This document shows positions 49,929-59,850 of a stretch of 64,000 bases of DNA, in pieces (position 1 is the first letter of the stretch; each line of letters begins with the position of its first letter). The notes beneath the pieces were generated by a model, which saw only the letters and a program-made list of their open reading frames with translations, was not told the origin of the DNA and did no database searches. A program made the translations under genes and the position numbers. The stretch is from contig NW_020654810.1 of NCBI RefSeq assembly GCF_003589595.1, positions 11,339,543 to 11,403,542 of the forward strand, read 5' to 3'. The DNA is from Hyposmocoma kahamanoa (lineage: Eukaryota > Arthropoda > Insecta > Lepidoptera > Cosmopterigidae).

Positions 49929-50402
49929 ATCAGTAGAGCACCTTGTAAAAGAGTTCGCCCAGGAAGTGCTGCCACCTTACATACATATTTAACTGCCTCG
50001 GTGGCCGAACGGTTACAATTTTGGAATGCTACGCAGAGGTCCCGCGTTCGATTCCCGGGCCGGGAGAAATAATTGTATAGCCTACATTTATTTCTCTCGT
50101 CAATTTGGGTGTAATTTGTGGTTGTCTATGGTATTCGCGACGCAAGGTTGTTGTGCTGGGCTATGAGTGTATGCGTTATTTATTTATATTTCTGCCGCTG
50201 ACCAGTTAATTTTACCATTACTGCGTTCTGGTTTTGAAGTGTAAGGGTGCTGGTGAAATTACAGGCACATTTCTACTTATGTCTCATGACGTATATTTGC
50301 GATTTAAAGTCCTGAGTGGCATTGCAACTGCTACGGACTGACGTGTTGGTCACCACCAATCACACAATTTGTACGCCCCGGCACTTGGTATCATACAAAA
50401 AG
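49929..50402 (+). repeat. Repeat A copy 6, split by a tRNA-SINE
   Basis: The left part (49929 to about 49988) stops after GCCACCTTAC. The right part resumes at about 50203 with TATTTCTGCCGCTGACCAG and ends CTTGGTATCATACAAAAA. In other copies these two pieces are adjacent. The SINE at 49990-50195 fills the gap, with ATATTT on each side as a possible target duplication. Confidence 0.7.
49990..50195 (+). mobile_element. tRNA-derived SINE, family B copy 2, nested in repeat A
   Basis: Same head (GTGGCCGAACGGTT, GTTCGATTCCCGGGC) and body as copy 1, with a small deletion near the 3' end. It sits inside repeat A copy 6 and is therefore the younger of the two. Confidence 0.8.
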
Positions 50403-50497
50403 AATAAAATAAAAAAGTTTTGTAGTTGAACGAAAATTCTATCACTTGCTTCATAATGTGGCGTTTAGGAAACAAACGCGTCTAAAACTACGTTAAT

Positions 50498-51085
50498 TTA
50501 TGACTCGGAACTACTCGCTAAATACAGAAATACAAAGGCGCAGTGACGTACGAGGCGAGCGTAGCGAACCGCCGGTGCAGCTAATAAAATATTGCATGAA
50601 TTACTCTCTGAACACTCGCAGTTATTTCTGTATTCAGCCTGGATCTGCTCCAAAATTCACATGAACATCAGAATCATTCGGTCACTTTCCCGAGTCAATG
50701 ACTCAAGCGTAACTCCCGTCCACGATGACTTAGCTTTTAGAACGTAGGCGCAATTCAGAGAACTTTCTAATTTTACAATGCTGATTTCAACCGTGAAGTT
50801 CGTGGGATATGCGAAATTTGTTTTGGCAGCAATCTCGAACCAACTACCCTTCCGTGGCAGCAATAATGATTCATCTAAAATAGGTCGTGAAAATAAACCA
50901 TCCACAGAACAAGAAAACAAGGAAATTTCTGTATTTCCTGTATCCGAGTTACCTAGATATTTAGTTAACGTTAAAAAAGTACATCGATAATCAATTTTAT
51001 AATAAAATTGATTACAAAGATAATGAATGTCATGCATTACCAGACAGCCATCTACGGTAACAAAATCACAAATCATTGTAAACAA
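50498..51085 (-). pseudogene. Unidentified ORF of 142 codons, extended in frame past one TGA
   Basis: The minus strand is open from 51085 to a TGA at 50659-50657. In the same frame it stays open a further 52 codons (starting ILEQIQAEYRNNCECSES) to a TAA at 50500-50498. The protein has a Cys-containing start (FTMICDFVTVDGCLVMHDIH), a central DESLLLPRKGSWFEIAAK and NFAYPTNFTVEISIVKLE. I see no known motif and no signal peptide. A frame this long is unlikely by chance in AT-rich DNA, so it is probably a decayed gene copy or the coding part of an unknown transposable element. Confidence 0.4.
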
Positions 51086-51770
51086 TGAAGTATTTAGTGA
51101 TACGTTACGATTAAAACTATACTAAATGTACACTTTATGTGTTTACGTTTAAGAGTTTATCGTTAACGTGGAGGTAGCGGACACTTAAACAACATCCTTG
51201 GCTGTTAATCAATGCACATTAGATCATCGTAAGTAACCTGTCCACTGACCTTAACTTTACTTACGTTTTAGCTTGAAATCCTATAATAAAATGTAAGCAA
51301 AGCAGTAATGTCATCATACGTAATGTTCACGCGTTATTGTAATTGTCAAGTAGGTAAACATATATTAACATTGGAATTCTGCTACGTAATTAGGTATTAA
51401 TAAGTATTAAATATCAGGCAATCGTATAATTTCTTCGAATTTCTCTTATTATAAATGTATTTAAATGAGATCGTCTCATAGCACTTTTTAAAATACATAA
51501 AATAAATAAACAGGCTGATATTGACGCCTCAATCAAAACTCCTCAAGTGAGTAAGATAACATACGTTAGTTATGTACAATGAAAATACGGTTGAGAGACT
51601 TATCAAAAGTAAAACCGTTATAAATTGATACAAAGCAGAACGGCCTCTAAGTAAGATGGACCGGTGAATTCGGTTCGCTACGATAAAGGGATTTTATGTC
51701 GTCATTGACACATTCCTACCACTGCCATTTATTAAAACGCAGTCTTTTACAAGTATAACTTTTGAAATAC

Positions 51771-52127
51771 CTGTCCGAAGAATCGCTCCCTGGCGGTTGT
51801 CATACTTTCGCCGCGCGGAGAATCTGTTTCATTAGCATTTATATAGTCAATTTGCGGCTGCGGGTCTTGTAAAGGAGCCGCAGAAGATGTATCTGCGGCG
51901 GGCGAAGTAGCTTGCGCCAGCGTTTCCACCGGCGCAGCCCTTTCAGATCCGTCTTCTGCCACGGTTATCACTTTTTTAACACCTTGGTCGCCTGTACCAC
52001 CACCACTTACACCGTTTTTCTTTTTACAATCCTTCGTTGGTTTCAGTTTATTTTTTTTGTTCTTCGGCTCCTTCGGGGGCTTTCCTTTTCGGAAGCGTCC
52101 GCTGGCGCAGCACTGCACATTACCCAT
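51771..52127 (-). CDS. Alternative first coding exon: MGNVQCC lipid-anchor N-terminus plus lysine-rich region
   Basis: This exon has 119 codons, from ATG 52127-52125 to the donor CAG|GTATTT at 51770. It ends in phase 0, the same as the exon at 54282, so it can replace the two upstream exons and splice to 5088. Gly2 followed by Asn-Val-Gln-Cys-Cys fits an N-myristoylation signal with adjacent palmitoylatable cysteines. Residues 10-36 are very basic (RFRKGKPPKEPKNKKNKLKP, then KDCKKK), which would strengthen binding to acidic phospholipids. A Gly-rich link (GVSGGGTGDQG) and an Ala/Ser/Pro/Gln-rich tail follow. The inferred isoform is plasma-membrane tethered, with the soluble long form made from the upstream promoter. 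Seen: the motif, phase and donor. Inferred: the acylation and the splice partner. Confidence 0.75.
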
Positions 52128-52620
52128 GTCGCACGCGCATGTCGTAGTGCACGGTCGGCGGGAGTCGGTCGGTCGGTCGTTCGAAGCGTGTCGGCGTCGG
52201 CGCCGAATCGCGGAATGAGAGCGTCGTGTACGTCCCCGGCGTCGCGTCGCCGCCCACAGCTACTGTATTTTCGACACAAAGTACGGAATCACGCTGACCG
52301 CCGATTACGCGGATGCCGTCCACGAAGGATCGCACCCGAAAGCCGAACCGCGTGCCGGCCGCGGTGGCGTCATCGTGCGCCGCGGCCCCCGCGCGCCGCA
52401 AGGTCAAGGCGTGCTTATTGTTCCCGCTATTGCTGGCTAGACGCGCACCGCTCAGCTCATTTGCCTGGTGACTAGGAGAAAACTTGCGCACCGTCTCTCG
52501 CTAGTCCACCGGGCCAGGCACGCGATGCCGCCTGCTGTCGGTATCGATCACGCGATGTTTACGTTCAGCTGCCACGGGAACGGGTAGCCTATCGCGTCAC
52601 GCTCCTTTACAATCACTACA
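52128..52620 (-). promoter_or_regulatory. GC-rich promoter/5' UTR of the MGNVQCC first exon
   Basis: This ~490-bp block is the most GC- and CpG-rich in the window and abuts the MGNVQCC start codon. It contains a GGTC tetranucleotide run (about 52167-52181) and no TATA box that I can see. A short upstream ORF, ATG 52140-52138 followed by CGC GTG CGA CAT GGG TAA, overlaps the main ATG in another frame (stop at 52122-52120) and could reduce initiation. ORFs on both strands here are long because of composition, so I treat them as shadows. Confidence 0.5.
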
Positions 52621-53861
52621 CATGTATTAATTAGTGTTATCGTACACAAACTACATCACACGCTGAATTAAGCTTTGTAAGCTAGGTTGATAACACATTG
52701 CAAAATACAAAAGAGAATCAAATTGTTCAGAAAATGATACAATGCGTAGCTGCCGCGCTGTACAGTGCTGAGCACTACTGGTATTATCAGCGTCCGCACG
52801 GACGTTTGATAGAGCGAGAGACGCACGTGTCGCCGTCACTATAGTAAGTAAAACAATAACCGCAAACGATCTATTGAGGAAAATAGTTTGCTTAATAACA
52901 TGGGATGCCATTACCAACTAGAAACGAAACATTTTGCTTATTTAAAGAGGAAACTGAATAACAGCTTATTAAGGCCACCACATTTAAAACGATAGCTGCA
53001 TACTCTATGGATCGGGATATTTTTGGATTGCAGTCGGGAAGTATATTGTAGGGAAGTATAGTACAAGGGAAGCAAACCAACTTTAAAAAAGATGTAGATG
53101 AATTAACGAATGCGTTATTAGAGAACAGCTGTGAAGCATCGGAAATAGTATCGAAGTAGGACGTGGTCACGATCCGATGCCGCAATCACGAAGACACATT
53201 TAAAGTAGGCCACGAGTTTAGGTAAATCTTTGTCAACGCCTTTACACACCATCCATGTAACCATCGAAACACGACTCGCCTGATGAAAAATCGTAATTTC
53301 AATAATACTAAACAGTTTTGAACTTGTTTATTTAACAATTTTATTAGTCAAGAGCACACGTTTTCTTAAACACGATTTGGCATTCAAAGCCAGTCATTGT
53401 AAAAATGTTTTATATCAAAGTCCTTAAAAATGTTCCATTTTAGGTTTAATGTACTTTTCTCGATACTACAATATTCATACGTTGCAATATGGAAGTACAT
53501 AGCATGGTTGGATAATTGTAATTTTGATTCCAGCTGTAACTATGAAACAATGGCCAACCGAACTTCCGTTGTTTACGATCACGTATGCCCTGTGTACTTT
53601 TGGAACACATGGAAGTTTTTGATCTAGGGTTATAAAATCAACAATAAACCTGACTCGGGGAGATAGGACCGGGGAGCAGAGTAGTATTAATAAACTTAAG
53701 CTAAACCTTTGATACATGATTTCTTTGATAAGAAAAGCATTTTGAAATCAAAGTCTTAACTCCACCGTTTTCAACCCAAAATCAAACTATCTACCAAGAT
53801 TTACGACCACATATGGCTCATTATAACACTCACCGGTATAGTAATACAGCGCAAAGTTTAC

Positions 53862-53912
53862 CTTTCCAAATCATGTGTTATTTGCTCGCTGAATAACATA
53901 TGATTTAGAAAG
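53862..53912. repeat. Hairpin with 21-bp arms (first of a related pair)
   Basis: Arms at 53862-53882 and 53892-53912 pair with two differences; the loop is TGCTCGCTG. The sequence ATCATGTGTTATTTGCTCG recurs, slightly changed, in the hairpin at 54072-54124. Confidence 0.75.
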
Positions 53913-54071
53913 ATCAAATTGTAGATTTAATGTCTTGTTACTTTTGTTTTAAGTATAGCACCAACCTATTGTTTTTTTTATATCTGTGGGCACAATGGTC
54001 AATGCCATATGGCATTAAGTCCGCCATTTGTACTTTGCGCACAAAAGTTTAAATAAATAAAGTAAACACTC

Positions 54072-54124
54072 CTGTTTGGAATCATATGTTATTTGTTCGT
54101 CAAGTGACACATGACTCCAAACAG
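54072..54124. repeat. Hairpin with 18-bp arms (second of a related pair)
   Basis: Arms CTGTTTGGAATCATATGT (54072-54089) and 54107-54124 pair with two differences. It shares ATCATATGTTATTTGTTCG with the first hairpin 150 bases away. Both lie in the intron downstream of exon 54496-54282. Confidence 0.75.
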
Positions 54125-54281
54125 AGATGATTTGTTATAATATATTTGTGGTTTATTGTACTGCAGAATGGCTTGATAATTACTATAAGTATCACCTAGA
54201 ACATTATTCGTCAAGTTTGATAACATTGTAAACATATATTCCTATCAAATTACGATAATAAGTAAAATAGTAGTTACATAC

Positions 54282-54496
54282 CGTATCAGTATCACTTTCT
54301 TCTGTGGCAATTGCCACGCCTCGTGCTAAGTGCTGTTCAGCATTATCCAACTCCTTATCTAGCTCTGCAACTTCTCGTTCCAATTGCGGTGACGCTTGGA
54401 GTTCATCAATCATCAGGGACGATGTCGTAGACTCAGAACGGTGGAGACCGTAAGAAGGCATCTTCACTACCAGTGGCCGGAAATTCAAGCGAGAAG
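54282..54496 (-). CDS. Second coding exon of the long isoform, coiled-coil-like segment
   Basis: The exon has 215 nt. Its acceptor is ctacacctatttcag at 54497 and its donor ACG|GTATGT at 54281. Two bases complete an Ala codon from the previous exon, then 71 codons follow, ending in phase 0. The middle, QLEREVAELDKELDNAEQHL, is a charged helix with heptad spacing, so a short coiled coil is likely. It is preceded by a Ser/Thr-rich stretch (HRSESTTSSL) and ends with an acidic tail (EESDTDT). The next exon in frame is at 5088, about 49 kb downstream. Exons in between cannot be excluded, but none with matching phase was seen apart from the two alternative first exons. Confidence 0.8.
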
Positions 54497-55212
54497 CTGA
54501 AATAGGTGTAGAAAATGTTTTTATAGGTACAGAAATCCACAACAATCAATAAACAGTATAGGTACTTATCCAGCAAAATGGATTTCAAATTATATGGATA
54601 TCTTAATTAAATGATTCTGTATACAAAATGGCGTTATTGGACTGTTACTCGTAAAGGCTGGCGTAAAATATAAATAGTAATGTAAAAGCTTCTCGAGTAA
54701 GTGTGTGTATATGATATTTTGTTTTTTCCCCACTATTCAATTAGATTACGTTCAGAAATAGTTACGAGTTTATAACACAAACATTACTTGGAAAATATTA
54801 GGACAATATGTAATAAATACCTTCACTTATTTTACTATGTTTACCATGATATACAGGACTAAAGCGTAGGCTAATATAATATGCAATAAACATTTGTGAA
54901 CCAACTATACATATCGTGCTTGGAAAGGCAAAAGCACTAAACCGCCATTTTGGCCTTTTGAGGGTTAGTAATTTCTCCTTTCCAGTGACAAAATCTATAT
55001 CTCATCTTAAGTCCAATGTGTAACATCAAAGGGGGGGATTAATATTTATCAAGATAAACCCAAACGAAACACGAACATAATCCTAATCTGTAATTTGCAT
55101 AATCTCAAAACTGGTTGCGACGGTCAATACAACTAACCTGCAAATTTTTCTAACACAAATGACATATTTATATAAATAACACCTATTGGGTTCATTACAA
55201 TAGTCACTTTAC

Positions 55213-55741
55213 CTTTCTGATCCATTTTCAACTGGTTCATGGTTTCGCGAGCACTTTGCCGTGTCTGTGTCGTCGAGGAAATCGGTCGAATGGTTACTTT
55301 TTGAAGTCCACTACCAGGTAGCAAAGATGTAACGACTTTCTTTGGTTCTAGTATCTCAACATTTCTGTAGGGAGCAAACATTACTTCATGATCAGCATCT
55401 ATATCTAAAAAATCTTCTTCGAAATTTTCAAAATTTTCCAAATCAGAATCCAATTCTCCTCTTGACCCATGCATTCTAGGTCTGTAAAATGAATCGGAGT
55501 TACGTCTATTCTCTAGATTTTTTGGCTCAGGTGTGGAAAAACTGCGCATGATGTATCCTTTTTGGGTTGTTTGGGACAGCGGACTGTCAGATTCGTGCTG
55601 GGTAGCCGGCGAAGAATAACTTCTTGGTAATGGACTTCTAGTGCTCTGCATCTTGCGTTGTTGTTGCTGGTTCGTTCTTGTAGCTATAAGACTTTTTCCT
55701 CTGCTTGTGCTGTTGACCGGGAGCGGATCTTTCCGTCGCAT
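55213..55741 (-). CDS. First coding exon of the long isoform (N-terminus MRRKDPLP)
   Basis: This exon has 176 codons plus one base. The start is the ATG at 55741-55739, the first in-frame ATG of the open stretch. The donor AAAG|GTAAAG lies at 55212, and the G left over joins CT of the next exon to make Ala, which fits phase 1. The N-terminal half is basic and polar, with a Gln run near residues 24-28 and many Ser-Pro pairs (SPLPRSYSSP, SDSPLS, FSTPEP) that look like proline-directed kinase sites. Around residues 97-118 there is a strongly acidic segment (ELDSDLENFENFEEDFLDID). The rest of the exon is mixed polar. No known domain is recognised. It is probably an intrinsically disordered N-terminal region of a cytoplasmic protein; the function is unknown. 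Confidence 0.75.
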
Positions 55742-56214
55742 TTTATTTAGTTAGAGCAATTCCAAGGCGTGTGCAACAATGCAATATTTGATATCGACTG
55801 CGAGTACGACTTGAGGGACAGTTGCATGAAACTTCACTCTGTGCTTTATCCGTGTCGAGTTCTACTAGATCGAATTCCCATATTGAATAACAAGGCCAAT
55901 TGTAATCAGATGATATATCATATGATAAGCAACGGTGAACACGATCGACTTGTCGATACAGGACACGTTTAGCAAAATGAAGTAGTTTATTATTAGAGTT
56001 GGGATTATACACGCACTTAGCTGTTCGATTATATTTATAAAATAATGTATTTAAAGCACTATTTTATTGTAAAACACTTGCACACGAGCTCTAGCATGCA
56101 AGATATTAATATTAGCTGAGCCTTCACCGCTGATCATAAGCAATGTACTGTTCGTACCGTTTACTTCGAACTATATATTACACAACCATATCACGACATT
56201 ATTTTATTATTACA

Positions 56215-56345
56215 GTGTTTTTTAAACGACACATTGCGAAGCGCGGCGGAGCTTTGGGCTCGAAATGAGAAGAGGCTGCGTGCGCGCACCTTAGTAGCGC
56301 GTGGGCTCGTAGGCGAGCAACTCACTTTCCCTTTTACGGGGCCTT
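56215..56345 (-). promoter_or_regulatory. GC-rich patch, likely promoter of the long isoform
   Basis: A CpG-rich block within AT-rich DNA lies about 500 bases upstream of the ATG at 55741. Its position suggests the promoter or first non-coding sequence of the long isoform. No TATA or initiator was identified. The sequence between it and 55742 has no usable acceptor next to the ATG, so the leader may be continuous with the coding exon. Confidence 0.3.
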
Positions 56346-56934
56346 GCCGAATCAGCTTTATTATAATTTGACAACTCTTGCAGTAAATACATAATCGCTG
56401 TCAAACATTTGCCATCATATATGAGATTTAATTGATTATGATTGCCACAGCGCTTTAAAGGTATTTATGTTGGCTTCATGGGTACAACAAATTAATGTTT
56501 TATTAAACTTAGCAACTGTGTTTCAATAACGTGAAAAGAAATGCAAAAATATGGCTAAAATATGTTTACATTTCTGTTCACAGTAGGTACGTATTCTGTT
56601 TTTATTATACTTCTTGTTGTTGTTTCTAGTATAAACTCAAACTAAAACTGATACATTACTGATACATACATGTCGTCACATTGACTAAAATCCAGCACTC
56701 TGTCATCAGGCAGGTTTCCTTGAGATTTATCTTTATCTGAAATTTATCATGAACAATATTTATTCCAAATATGATAGATCAAAACAACCTGCAAGATCTG
56801 AACGGAAAAAATCGCTAGCAAGGATTTTTGTCATCTAACAACGGAGTATAATAAATAACCTTTAGATAGCATAAAGTTTTAGAATAGAAAAATCTATTTA
56901 TGTTTAGTCTATTAAATACTACTACACCAGATAG

Positions 56935-57165
56935 TGTATTATAAGGCATTTGATAGAGTTCGCAATGAACATCTGATTCAGATTTTTGAACGTATTAGAA
57001 TTGACTGACATGACCATACTTTTATAACCAATCTGTACTGTGTCCAGTAGAAGACTAGCATAGCTATAAAAAAAACTGAACTCAAACGTGGCGCAAGACA
57101 AGGGTGCATATTATCATCTATTTTATTTAATGTGTATGAAAAGAGAATAATGAAAGAAAGAAACA
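56935..57165 (+). mobile_element. Reverse-transcriptase fragment of a LINE
   Basis: The plus strand reads KAFDRVRNEHLIQIFERIRI, a few stops, then ELKRGARQGCILSSILFNVY, a typical RT block (RQGCILSP-like). Only ~75 codons survive. Confidence 0.7.
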
Positions 57166-57360
57166 TTTATCCGGCTATTCACAGATAATATTTCAAACAT
57201 TACAATTAGATACAAGATGTATTAAAACAAAAAGAAAATCATAGATTATAAACTAAAGTACACTATTAGCCGAAAAGGTTAGCCAGCTCAGCTTTATGCT
57301 GGGCAGAGCCTCAGCTCTGGTTTTCGACTGGAGCTTAAGAGGAGGTAGATGTGTTTAAAA
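57155..57360 (-). mobile_element. LINE 3' end fragment
   Basis: AAGAAAGAAACATTTATCCG at the left and AGAGCCTCAGCTCTGGTTTT at the right resemble the 3' UTR of a lepidopteran LINE in minus orientation. Identification is from memory of the motif order. Confidence 0.45.
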
Positions 57361-57756
57361 TAATTATGGTATTTAAAAGTATTTAAGGTGTTTAAAATCA
57401 AGGGTAAAATAAAATAAAATCACAAGATGACTTACAAGAAGACAAAACTAATTAAAAACGAGAACATATTCATAATTACAAATGATCCTTATGAATGTAC
57501 ATTGTGCTCTTAATGAAGCTTATACATTACAATATAAAAAAATAAAAAAACGATCATAATAATAATATCTCTCATTGACTTACTGTAAGTCAATGATATC
57601 TCTGTAAAAATTGTAATAACACTGTGTGAGTAATAATTTTAGTAAGTAATAAATGATAGAAAACAAAAGTTAAATTAGAAGCTATCGCCGTTTATCTGTC
57701 GCATCAATGTTATTTCCTTAATTTTACAGAAGCCGATACAGAAACTGCGTTGAGAA

Positions 57757-57990
57757 AACTGCCTCCGTGGCCGAACGGTTACCATGCCCGACTGCCACGC
57801 CATGCCATGAGGTCCTAGGTTTGATTCCCGGGCCGGGAGAAATAGTTGTATGTCCTACAATTATTTCTCTTGTGAGTTTGGGTGTAATTTGTGCTTGTCT
57901 ATGTGTGTGTCCATGGCACCCGCGACACAGGGTTTCCCTAATGCGGGGCTATGTTGAGTATGTGCGTTATTTATTATTGTTATTTATAAA
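57757..57990 (+). mobile_element. tRNA-derived SINE, family B copy 3
   Basis: Starts AACTGCCTCCGTGGCCGAAC. The head has a small insertion (CCACGCCATGCCATGAGG). The body matches copy 1, and the tail is ATTTATTATTGTTATTT. The following ~70 bases (GGCGGTAGATCGTTCC...) look like another old repeat. Confidence 0.8.
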
Positions 57991-58764
57991 AGGAGGCGGT
58001 AGATCGTTCCAAATCTTCGCTGTGGCGTACTTAAAACTCCCCTAAACTGCTGCCGTTCTATCGTTCTATGGCACGGGACAATTCACCGACCGAGGCGAGA
58101 TCGCGACGTCCATTTTAAACTTTCAAACAAGTACGGCGATTTTCCATGTTTTATTACACCAAAAAGGAGAGTGGCAAAATGTGTGTATTGACGTGAAGAC
58201 ATATTCAATAGTTTTTCTTGAGCTAAATAAGACGATTCATGATTTCTACTCGTAAATTTTGGCGGTATTGTACTCATAAGAAAATTTTAGGCACGCATTT
58301 TTAACCCTCTGTATTAAAGCTTTAGTTTTGCTTAGAAAACGAGGACCATAATTTGTATCTGCATAAGTAAATTTGGACAAAACTAAGAATTCTACCAATT
58401 TTAATCGCAAATGTGTACAAAGATATTTTCACATGTTATATATATTTAGACGATAAAAGCAATTGCGAGCAACTCCTGCTTTATGGTATTCAAAACAAAG
58501 CTCTGAAGCCGTTATGAGTCCCATTATGAGCAATGGCGAAATCTCTACATGAAGCCGAAGAGGGTATAGTGATAAACGGAGAAGTAATTGAAAATGTAAT
58601 ATATGGATAAGTCCCGAACCTTTGTGGAGAAGAGGCACATTAAGAAGATGAAGTTTTTGTTTTACTATAATTTTAAACCTCGAATATGGCAAATTGATAT
58701 GAATTTTTAATGGAACTATTTTGTTTTATATTTGGGATCTCAAATTTTGTGACTGTAAAACAAC

Positions 58765-58895
58765 CCTTACCATGGAACATGTAAAGGGCCGTATATGTTC
58801 ATTTATTTGAAAAATAAACAACAATATCTATACCTATGCGATTTTAGATCCGAAGCAACAGTTTCATTTCCATTTCTAACAATCGCGAAAACCTT
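58765..58895 (+). mobile_element. Element E copy, decayed
   Basis: CATGTAAAGGGCC, TTATTTGAAAAATAAA, GATTTTAGATCCGAAG and GTTTCATTTCC occur in order, followed by AACAATCGCGAAAACCTTAG as in copy 2. Confidence 0.55.
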
Positions 58896-58944
58896 AGAAC
58901 CTTTCATAATATAAACGTCGTATAAACGTCGTATAAACTTCTCA

Positions 58945-59195
58945 TCATTTTTATGTAACATCATGAGAATAAGTCGTCCATGCTGGGCAGGTAGAGCTGG
59001 TTGCTAATCTCATCATCATCATAATTTCTGCCAAAATACGTCCATATGCATGTTATGCTATGCTGAACATAGGCCTCCCCCAAAGAATGCCACAACGATC
59101 TGTCCTGCGCTGCTTGCATCCAGCGGATTCCCGCAGCCTTCACCAGATCATCAATCCTCCTTGTGGGTGGTCTGCCCACGCTGCGTTACTAATCT
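58945..59195 (-). mobile_element. LINE C-terminal fragment (RTE-like)
   Basis: The minus strand gives GRPPTRRIDDLVKAAGIRWM then QAAQDRSLWHSLGEAYVQ, the conserved C-terminal block of RTE-type endonuclease/reverse-transcriptase proteins. Upstream domains are absent; the open 72-codon frame is only this remnant. Confidence 0.75.
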
Positions 59196-59545
59196 AATTC
59201 AATATAAGTAACTAAAATTATAGCCATCCTTTTCTTTTACTTTGTATTTTGAATATATTATATGTTATACGTAGACTTATTAGGATTATTGCGTAGATTT
59301 ATAAAGTTTTAAAATATGATTAATACTGTTTCCGATTATCGGCATTTTCACCCGTCAACCTACAAAAATGTAAACATTTGTAATGTAAAAATCTTTTTAA
59401 AATAAATATGCAATTTATATGTAAAACTGCGCCACCTAGTTGATGTCTCACGTACCGTGTGGCTTATGGTAAAACTGAGAACTTGACGACGTTGTTACCC
59501 AACTCTACAATTAATTACCAGCGCAGATGCATAGATGGCGCAAAA

Positions 59546-59690
59546 GTCAAGTCCTATGTGCCTGTAATTTCACCAGAGCCCTTACCCTTCGAAACCGAAA
59601 TACAGTAATGCTCACATTACTGCTTGGCGGCAGAAGTAGGTAAGGTGGCAGTACTTCACTGGAAGGACTCTTTCACAAGGAGCTCTATTG
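59546..59690 (-). repeat. Repeat A copy 7, 5' part
   Basis: The minus strand reads CAATAGAGCTCCTTGTGAAA through GCAGTAATGTGAGCATTACT to the GGCACATAGG motif. The 3' half is missing. Confidence 0.65.
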
Positions 59691-59795
59691 AAACTCTAAA
59701 TAAAGCGTGCTAAAGTATCATAAAATTAGAATTTAGAGGACGTAAAATCTGAAAATTTTAATGTTTATTACAGAATAAAGATATAATTAAATCAT

Positions 59796-59850
59796 TATGA
59801 GACCTGTAAAGAGCCTGAAACGTTGGTTTGTTTGGAAAAAATATTGCCCC
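59796..59850 (+). mobile_element. Element E copy, truncated
   Basis: GAGACCTGTAAAGAGCCTGA followed by AACGTTGGTTTGTTTGGAAA; the 3' part is absent. Confidence 0.5.

Larger units (their letters stand above)
24254..51770 (-). other. Proximal part of the giant intron (24-52 kb)
   Basis: Intron sequence upstream of the 24.2-kb exon and downstream of the MGNVQCC exon. It carries a LINE-derived fragment (27.2 kb), a LINE split by a SINE (28.9-31.5 kb), two mariner fragments (33.7 and 38.8 kb), a tRNA-SINE with hairpins (35.8 kb), copies of repeats A, B, D, E, G and H, and an unexplained minus-strand ORF (50.5-51.1 kb). Stretches at 24.9-27.2, 31.5-33.6, 34.2-35.7, 41-42 and 44.6-47.4 kb are AT-rich with only chance-looking ORFs. 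A GC-rich spot lies at 25.50-25.62 kb. Confidence 0.55.
1..55741 (-). other. Gene span: large multi-exon gene with alternative first exons (3' end outside window)
   Basis: Overview of one minus-strand gene. Coding exons in transcript order are 55741-55213, 54496-54282, 5088-4948, 1155-968 and 627-189, with alternative first exons at 52127-51771 and 24253-24200. Each exon has an AG acceptor and GT donor, and phases agree at every junction: phase 1 at 55213/54496, phase 0 at 54282/5088, phase 0 at 4948/1155, phase 2 at 968/627, and phase 0 out of 189. The long form encodes about 504 residues before the left edge. The body is rich in Ser, Thr, Gln and acidic residues with short heptad-like stretches; no enzyme domain or membrane segment is visible. 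The family is not recognised. The 49-kb intron with internal promoters looks like a developmentally regulated or cytoskeletal gene, which is inference only. Confidence 0.8.

Noticed and set aside
51912..52491. Long ORFs on both strands over the GC-rich promoter
   Set aside because: Stops are rare in GC-rich DNA; Arg/Ala-rich translations with no motif. The minus-strand MGNVQCC exon has splice support and they do not.
52892..53185. 97-codon minus-strand ORF upstream of the MGNVQCC promoter
   Set aside because: No motif, no splice sites in frame with the gene, and composition like the neighbouring intron.
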